A stretch of 64,000 bases of DNA from Erpobdella octoculata (Eukaryota; Annelida; Clitellata; Hirudinida; Erpobdellidae), in contig OZ022238.1 in the NCBI GenBank assembly GCA_963978895.1, positions 15,296,154-15,360,153 on the forward strand, given 5' to 3'. Both the position numbers and the translations under genes were made by a program. Below the pieces are notes generated by a model. The model was not told the DNA's origin and did not search any database. It saw only the letters and a list, made by a program, of their open reading frames with translations. How positions within the stretch are numbered: position 1 is the stretch's first letter; each line of letters begins with the position of its first letter. This document shows positions 57,783 to 64,000 of this stretch, piece after piece.

Positions 57783-59303
57783 TTAAGAAATGCGACTCGG
57801 CCACGAACACCAAAATACCTTGATCTTTACTCGTGGCTTTGACCGCAATTCGCAAACAACATGGTCAAGTCTCTTGACCGTTTGACACAGTTTCTTCCAG
57901 TCCTTCTTTGGCTCATCAACAGAGTCTTTCTTTGGCTCATCGTCGCCATTTTTGCACGGTTCATCACAGCCTTTTTTGCATGCCTCGTCCTGAACATCTT
58001 TGCACGGTTTATCGGAATTGTCTGCTTTTTCTTCTTCCTTCACATCTTTTAGATCTTTCTCAAGAAACTCTTCAAAAGGTTTTTCGAAAACACGTTCCAT
58101 AAATCCAATAAATCCCTTCATCAAACTGTTATTTGATTTTACAATGACTCTTAGTCTATCTGATCTAGAATCTTCTGTGGATTCATCTGATTTAAAACCC
58201 TCGGTACCGTTCTCTGTTCTTGTCTCATTTTTTCTAGAGTTTTTGCTTGCTGCATTGCTATTGTTGTTTTGGAGAAGTTCATCGCCGTCATGTTTGTTTT
58301 CTTCCAAGCTACAATCGAACGTTTTCTTTTCACATTCCAACTCGGCTCTTTCGTCGGTGTCAACTTTCGTATCGTCCAGCGGATCTTTCTTCAAATTATC
58401 GCCATCGTCTCTCAAATCAGTGTCTTCTTTTCTTGTCAAGTTAACTTTGACGTATTTTTCCATTGGAGTTTCGTCTGTTTCTAAATCCTCGGTTGCTTCA
58501 TCCGAGTCAGATTCTTCACTAAAATCTGACCCTGAATATTCGGTGACGTCGTCTGTTATGGAGGCTTCCGTTTCAGAACCGTCGCTGTATGGGTGAAAGC
58601 CATAGTTGTTATTGCCATTATTATAATCATCATCGTCACTTTCATCCTCATCGTTTTGCATTTCGTTTTCAACATTCTTCTCATCTTCTTTAGTTTGGTT
58701 TTTGACGTCCAAACCGACTGTATCACTGTCACCATCTTTGCATGGTTCATCTTGAGCATCTTTGCAAGGTTCCTTATCATGACCGTCTTTGACAGGCTCA
58801 TCATCATGACCCACCTGACTTGTGCAGTCTGTACGGCCGTCATCCGTCACATGCTCTGAGACACAGCTGGTGGACTCCAGTTCAAATTGGGTTTCGCCGC
58901 AGCAACCCACATCACCAGCAGCCCGCTGGTCCAGAACCGTGTCCACCACTGCCTCAGCCAACCCTGCGACCAAACTCTCAACAGTTGTACCGGCTGCTGC
59001 CACTTTGTTTCCGTGGCCAAGAATCATTCCTTCTCCTGTCTTCTTCTGTGCTGCCATGTTTTCTTTCGCTCGTTGTCTTTCTTCCTCCAGCAATTTGTTT
59101 TTTAATTTCCTTCGCTTGACCACAGCCTCCTCGTCAATGTCGAATAGATATTCGTCGTCGTCAGGCCCATAGCCCTCATTCACTAACGCGGCTAAGAGGC
59201 GTTCCATAAGTTCGTCCTTTTTACCTGTATCGCTCAGGATACGTTTCTCCAGCTCGTCTTTCATTTCACTCGCCCAAAGCTCATCCAATGATTTCAAAAC
59301 CAT
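57783..59303 (-). CDS. SAP-domain gag-like protein, 506 aa
   Basis: An intact minus-strand ORF that occupies most of the element. The ATG at 59303 lies ~27 bp inside the 5' LTR border. The N-terminus is a SAP-like domain (MKDELEKRILSDTGKKDELM), then an acidic DIDEEAVVKRRK and an Arg/Lys-rich helix. The middle is very acidic and Ser/Asp/Glu-rich with repeated DEPCKDG- and DEPKKD-type peptides (near residues 180 and 460) and DVGCCGETQFELESTSC. The C-terminus is basic (SKPRVKIKVFW). No CCHC knuckle, protease or polymerase motif. By position it replaces gag-pol; a structural or nucleic-acid-binding role is inferred. A decayed paralogue lies at 17347-18020. Confidence 0.75.
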   Translation of the reverse strand: MVLKSLDELWASEMKDELEKRILSDTGKKDELMERLLAALVNEGYGPDDDEYLFDIDEEAVVKRRKLKNKLLEEERQRAKENMAAQKKTGEGMILGHGNKVAAAGTTVESLVAGLAEAVVDTVLDQRAAGDVGCCGETQFELESTSCVSEHVTDDGRTDCTSQVGHDDEPVKDGHDKEPCKDAQDEPCKDGDSDTVGLDVKNQTKEDEKNVENEMQNDEDESDDDDYNNGNNNYGFHPYSDGSETEASITDDVTEYSGSDFSEESDSDEATEDLETDETPMEKYVKVNLTRKEDTDLRDDGDNLKKDPLDDTKVDTDERAELECEKKTFDCSLEENKHDGDELLQNNNSNAASKNSRKNETRTENGTEGFKSDESTEDSRSDRLRVIVKSNNSLMKGFIGFMERVFEKPFEEFLEKDLKDVKEEEKADNSDKPCKDVQDEACKKGCDEPCKNGDDEPKKDSVDEPKKDWKKLCQTVKRLDHVVCELRSKPRVKIKVFWCSWPSRIS

Positions 59304-59329
59304 TCTTGTATCCCACTTCTGATCACCAA

Positions 59330-59438
59330 TGTTACGATATCACCGAAATCGTATACCGGGCTCAATAGAATGGTTTTGATGTTTTATTGGAAAATAATAA
59401 ATGAAGCTTTGTAACGGCTAGTTATACCTTCTGGTTTA
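59330..59438 (-). repeat. 5' LTR of SAP-gag element, first part
   Basis: Matches the first 108-109 bases of the LTR at 57544. Interrupted after GGTTTA by the Helitron; the remainder is at 61543-61629 and ends at the TA flank. Confidence 0.92.
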
Positions 59439-61542
59439 TCTATATATATAAAAGAACATGTCCTGACTGACTGATAATCAACGCCCAGCTCAAACGCCTC
59501 ATCCTAGGAACGTGAAAGTTGGAACTTATATTACTTTTATAGCGTAAACATCCGCTAAGAAAGGATTTTTTAAAATTTTGCTCCTGAGGGGAAAAAACTG
59601 GAAAACAAACTTTTTTCTAAAACAATGTATATCTCGAAAACCAAAAATGAGGAGATTTTGAAATTTGGTATATAGATTCTTTTTGAAAAATAAAAAGATA
59701 CGTGTTTCACCAATTTTTGAAAATTCGGTTTCCCGGACCTCAAATGTGGGTTGGAAAATTGGGTTATTTGGTTTTTAAAGTAGCTTCTACTCAAAAACTG
59801 TTAATGCTACAGGAGTAAAAATTAGTACTTAGTTTCTACTCCAAAAATAATGAAATACGTGTTTTAGCATTTTTTGAAAATTTGGTTTTCAGGACTTCAA
59901 ATGTGGGGTGGAAAATAGGGCTAATTGTCTTTTATAGAAACTGCTACTCAAAAACAGTAAATACCACAGATGTAAAAATTATTATTTAGTTTTTTTTCTA
60001 AAAATAAAGATATACGTGTTTCACCATTTTTTTACAAATTTGGTTTCCCGGACCTCAAATGTGGGTTGGAAAATTGGGTTATTTGGTTTTTAAAGTAGCT
60101 TTTACTCAAAAACTGTTGATGCTACAAAAGTAAAAATTAGTATTTAGTTTCTACTCTAAATATAATGATATACGGGTTTCACAATTTTTTGAAAATTTGG
60201 TTTTCAGGACTTCAAATGTGGGGTGGAAAATAGGGTTATTTGGTTTTTAAAGTAACTGCTACTCAACAACTGTAATTGCCACAGATGTAAAAATTAATAC
60301 TTAGTATCTACTCAGTAAAAAAGATATACGTGTTTCATCATTTTTTGGGTTATTTGGTTTTTAAAATAGCTGCTACTCAAAAACTGTTAATGCTACAGAA
60401 GTAAAAATTAGTATTTAGTTTCTACTCCAAAAATAATGAAATACGTGTTTTAGCATTTTTTGAAAATTTGGTTTCCAGGACCTCAAATGTGGGGTGGAAA
60501 TAAGGGTTATTTGCTACTTACAAAGTGTAAGTGCTACAAATGTAAAAATTAGTATTTTGAAGTTTTGTGCCGGTTAAAAGTAGCTAAGTCCAGTTTATCA
60601 TCGGCCGGGCCAAGCCGTTATTTTAGAGTCTTCACACGGGCCAGGCCAAACCTTAAATCAAAGTGGGACGGGCCGAGGTTTTTCACCAAGTATATAGATA
60701 TTTTAGTGATTTTAGGGTCTTCAGTTTGGCCGGGCCAAACCTGAGGTCAAGGTGGGACGGGCCGAAGTTTTTCATCAAGTATATAGAACTTCTAGGCCTG
60801 TAAAAATGGGCCGGGCCTAATTCAGACGGGCTGTGCTGGATTAGGAGTTTGGGTTTTTAAAACGGGCTGGGCTAATTTGTCAACGGGCCGAGCCGAGACC
60901 TAAAAAAATGATCTCTACTATGGATGCACGGTTCAAACTCTCTAATTTCCTAACGATCGACAGGCGAACGCTCTACCGCTCTGCCACCAGTGCCTCAAAA
61001 ATAACGATATAAGTGTTTCACCATTTTTTAAAACTTTGTTTTCCATGACTTAAAATGTGGGGTCAAAATAAGGGTTATTTGATTTTAAAATAACTGCTAC
61101 TCAACAACTGCAAGCATTACAGATGTAAAACTTTGTATTTTGAGGTTTTGTGCCGGTTTAAAGTAGCTGAGTCCAGTTTATCACCGGTCGTGCCAAGTCG
61201 TTATTTTAGGGTCTTCTTACGGGCCAGGCTAAACCTTAAATCAAGGTGGTACGGGCCGAGGTTTTTCACTAAGCATATAGTCATTTTTGTAGTTTTAGGG
61301 TCTTCAGACGGACCGGGCCAAACCTGAAGTCAACGTGGGACGGGCCGAAGTTTTTCATCAAGTATATAGAATTTCTAGGCCTGTAAAAACGGGCCGGGCC
61401 CAAATTAGACAGGCCGTGCGGGCCAGGAATTTTGGTTTTGAAACGGGCTGGGCCAAGTTGTCGACGGGCGAGCCGACACCTATGGATGCACGGTTCAAAA
61501 TCTCTAATTTCATGCGAGCGAAGCCGCTACGGGCACTGCTAG
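59439..61542 (+). mobile_element. Helitron family A, complete non-autonomous copy (2,104 bp)
   Basis: Inserted exactly between A and T of the host LTR without target duplication, which is diagnostic of Helitrons. It begins TCTATATATATAAAAGAACA and ends AGCGAAGCCGCTACGGGCAC, TGCTAG; a 4-bp stem AGCG/CGCT with loop AAGC precedes the CTAG. The uninterrupted LTR at 57544 gives the empty site. The body contains four to five diverged ~150-bp units (TTTCCAGGACCTCAAATGTG type) and two GGCCGGGCC-rich modules (60580-60900 and 61140-61490), separated by a SINE remnant, so it is an internally duplicated or fused copy. It encodes no Rep/helicase. Confidence 0.9.
60955..61005 (-). mobile_element. tRNA-like SINE remnant inside Helitron A
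   Basis: The reverse complement reads TGGCAGAGCGGTAGAGCG, GTTCGCCTGTCGATCGTTAG, identical to the head at 21666 and with the same downstream flank (ATAACGATATAAGTGTTTCA on the plus strand). The B-box half is missing; it is joined directly to 'ctctaatttc' from a Helitron 3' region. Confidence 0.7.
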
Positions 61543-61625
61543 TTAATAATAATGTCCATAATAGTTATTCGAAGTCCTTTAACGTCTATCAATGGGAAAA
61601 CCTATTGTAAAAACAGCGATTTTAC

Positions 61626-61629
<4 letters not shown>

Positions 61630-61671
<42 letters not shown>

Positions 61672-61857
61672 CCCGCTCGCTCACCCGCTCATTTTGTGAC
61701 GGATTTCAAAAATTTTTTCTTTATATTTGATTCCCCTTGACTCTCAAGGTTGTGTGAAAATTTCGTTATGATCGGATGAATGGTGTAGCTATGCATAAAT
61801 AACATACCTATATACATACATACAAACATTCATTTATATATATATATATATATATAA

Positions 61858-61932
<75 letters not shown>
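61630..61932. repeat. TA microsatellites flanking a short repeat tail
   Basis: (TA)n at 61630-61668 and about 61834-61932. Between them is a segment (GTTCCCGCTCGCTCACCCGC ... GATCGGATGAATGG ... ACATACATACA) that looks like the 3' end of an unidentified repeat with a CATA-type tail. Confidence 0.7.
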
Positions 61933-61937
<5 letters not shown>

Positions 61938-62500
61938 TTTATTTATTTTATTTTATTATCTCGTTCTTTAACTTAACAAGTTATCCTGTCTTAACCCCTA
62001 TTGAGCCCTTTCTACCGCTTGAATAATATTTTTGTTTTTATTAACAATATAATTCTTATTATCTCTTCCGTGGTTTTCATTCTTAAATTTACTGGATTTT
62101 AACATTACATATTAGGTCTCTTTTATTTATATATTCTATTGATTTTAATATTTCAAATTTCTATAATAGCTCCATTTCTCTTTTTTTTTTATAAATTCCT
62201 GAGTTATATATTTAATTTAAACTCTGTATTTAGACTCTATTATTCTCGTATCTTTTCTATGTTTACGTTCGATGTTTATTTGCCCTGAAGATGACAATTT
62301 CGTCGAAACTGGCCAGTAGGCAATAGATTAAATAAATTATGTCTTTAAACAATAGTTCTAGTTCGTTTACTATAAAAAAGCGACGTATTGAAAATCTGTG
62401 CAAAAAAGTAATAAACCTTAAATGGCGTATAGTTTTTAACAGCGCGTGTCTTAACGAAAATCTAATACCTCGCTATGTAAACTATATATATATATATATA
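61933..62500 (+). mobile_element. Solo Penelope-like pseudo-LTR (PLE-3) with ORF head
   Basis: TA repeats lie on both sides. It contains CCTGAAGATGACAATTTCGT, CGAAACTGG near 62284-62312, related to CCGAAGATGCTTTTCTGCGA in the PLE-2 arms, a pattern recalling the hammerhead-like cores reported in PLE pseudo-LTRs. The ATG at 62339-62341 opens MSLNNSSSSFTIKKRRIENL, then KKVINLKWRIVFNSACLNEN, LIPRYVN before (TA)n. It is the same head signature as at 19409, 20826 and 21060. Only the pseudo-LTR is present; the right border is a Helitron at 62503. Confidence 0.5.
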
Positions 62501-62502
62501 TA

Positions 62503-64000
62503 CTAGCAGTGCCCGTAGCGGCTTCGCTCGCATGAAATTAGAGAGTTTGAACCGTGCATCCATAGTAGAGATCATTTTTTTAGGTCTCGGCTCGGCCCGT
62601 CGACAAATTAGCCCAGCCCGTTTTAAAAACCCAAACTCCTGGCCCAGCACAGCCCGTCTGAATTAGGCCCGGCACATTTTTACAGGCCTAGAAGTTCTAT
62701 ATACTTGATGAAAAGCCTCGGCCCGTCCTACTTTGATTTAAGGTTTGGCCTGGCCCGTGTGAAGACTCTAAAATAACGGCTTGGCCCGGCCGATGATAAA
62801 CTGGACTTAGCTACATTTAACCGGCACAAAACTTCAAAATACTAATTTTTACATTTGTAGCACTTACAGTTTGTGAGTAGCAGTTATTTTGAAATCAAAT
62901 AACCCTTATTTCCACCCCACATTTGAGGTCCTGGAAACCAAATTTTCAAAAAATGCTAAAACACGTATTTCATTATTTTTGGAGTAGAAACTAATTACTA
63001 ATTTTCACTTCTGTAGCATTAACAGTTTTTGAGTAGCAGCTACTTTAAAAACCAAATAACCCAAAAAATGATGAAACACGTATTTCTTTTTTTTTTTGAG
63101 TAGATACTAAGTATTAAATTTTACATCTGTGGCAATTACAGTTGTTGAGTAGCAGTTACTTTAAAAACCAAATAACCCTATTTTCCACCCCACATTTGAA
63201 GTCCTGGAAACCAAATTTTCAAAAAATTGTGAAACCCGTATATCATTATTTTTAGAGTAGAAACTAAATACTAATTTTTATTTTTGTAACATTAACAGTT
63301 TTTGAGTAGAAGCTACTTTAAAAACCAAATAACCCAATTTTCCAACCCACATTTGAGGTCCGGGAAAACAAATTTGTAAAAAATGGTGAAACACGTATAT
63401 CTTTATTTTTAGAAAAGAAACTAAATAATAATTTTTACATCTGTGGTATTTACTGTTTTTGAGTAGCAGTTACTATAAAAGACAATTAGCCCTATTTTCC
63501 ACCCCACATTTGAAGTCCTGGAAACCAAATTTTCAAAAAATGCTAAAACACGTATTTCATTATTTTTGGAGTAGAAACTAAATACTAATTTTTACTCCTG
63601 TAGCATTAACAGTTTTTGAGTAGAAGCTACTTTAAAAACCAAATAACCCAATTTTCCAACCCACATTTGAGGTCCGGGAAACCGAATTTTCACAAAATGG
63701 TGAAACACGTATATTTTTATTTTTCAAAAAGAATCTATATACCAAATTTCAAAATCTCCTCATTTTTGGTTTTCGAGATATACATTGTTTTAGAAAAAAG
63801 TTTGTTTTCCAGTTTTTTCCCCTCAGGAGCAAAATTTTCAAAAATCCTTTCTTAGCGGATGTTTACGCTATAAAAGTAATATAAGTTCCAAATTTCACGT
63901 TCCTAGGATAAGGCGTTTGAGCTCGGCGTTGATTATCAGTCAGTCAGTCAGTCAGTCAGTCAGTCAGTCAGTCAGGACATGTTCTTTTATATATATATAT
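62503..64000 (-). mobile_element. Helitron family A, minus strand, reaching the window edge
   Basis: The plus strand starts CTAGCAGTGCCCGTAGCGGC, and the far end reads GACATGTTCTTTTATATATA, the reverse complement of the family A 5' end, so the copy is essentially complete within ~1.5 kb; the final GA lies beyond 64000 or is lost in the TA run. It has one GGCCCG module and about five body units, and lacks the SINE remnant and second module of the 59439 copy. Nine GTCA/CTGA units near the 5' end are a length-variable repeat. Confidence 0.85.

Noticed and set aside
58000..59172. Plus-strand ORFs opposite the SAP-gag ORF
   Set aside because: Ser/Phe-rich antisense shadows of the acidic gag-like protein.

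Overview
The window is invertebrate animal nuclear DNA. It is AT-rich and intron-bearing, and most of it is transposable-element sequence of nearly every eukaryotic class: CR1/Jockey- and L2-like LINEs, Ty3/Gypsy LTR elements, Penelope-like elements (PLEs), hAT DNA transposons, SINE-like repeats and at least two families of non-autonomous Helitrons. A spliced tetraspanin gene with animal-type architecture confirms a metazoan. I cannot name the species; an annelid, mollusc, flatworm, sponge or cnidarian would all fit.

Layout. 1-12 kb: three CR1/Jockey-type LINEs in a row. The third (6.9-10.9 kb) has both ORFs open, and the last two appear nested in a Helitron. 12-17.3 kb: a hAT remnant, a tRNA-derived SINE head, a ~360 bp GTAT microsatellite and unassigned DNA. 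17.3-21.1 kb: a decayed SAP-domain gag, then two 5'-truncated PLEs in opposite orientation, one carrying a ~419 bp inverted copy of its own pseudo-LTR. 21.1-29.5 kb: a Helitron remnant, an L2-like LINE and a complete Ty3 element with identical 222 bp LTRs. 32.6-38.0 kb: the tetraspanin gene, 8 coding exons, 294 aa. 38.9-40.1 kb: hAT remnants. 40.1-45.6 and 51.0-55.8 kb: arrays of a ~1.4 kb unit whose junctions carry Helitron hallmarks (5' TC; 3' hairpin, 10-nt spacer, CTGG). Between them lie a decayed multi-copy nuclease-fold gene (46.2-48.0 kb), a 496 bp tandem duplication, and a small intact spliced gene on the minus strand (49.8-50.4 kb) for a 69-aa secreted, probably GPI-anchored Ser/Thr-rich peptide. 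55.9-64 kb: a fragment of a poly(A)-binding-protein-like gene, long microsatellites, a gag-only LTR element whose 5' LTR was split by a Helitron, a solo PLE pseudo-LTR and a further Helitron running off the window.

Only two host protein-coding genes are well supported: the tetraspanin and the small GPI-type peptide gene. The rest is a layered record of insertions. The order can often be read: the LTR element entered a TA repeat and the Helitron then entered its LTR, while a SINE landed in the nuclease-fold pseudogene leaving an 11 bp target duplication. The most useful observations are the Helitron with an internal empty-site control, the head-to-tail Helitron-like arrays, the PLE with inverted pseudo-LTR arms, the gag-only LTR element sharing its 3' end with the full Ty3 element, and the CD52-like small gene.
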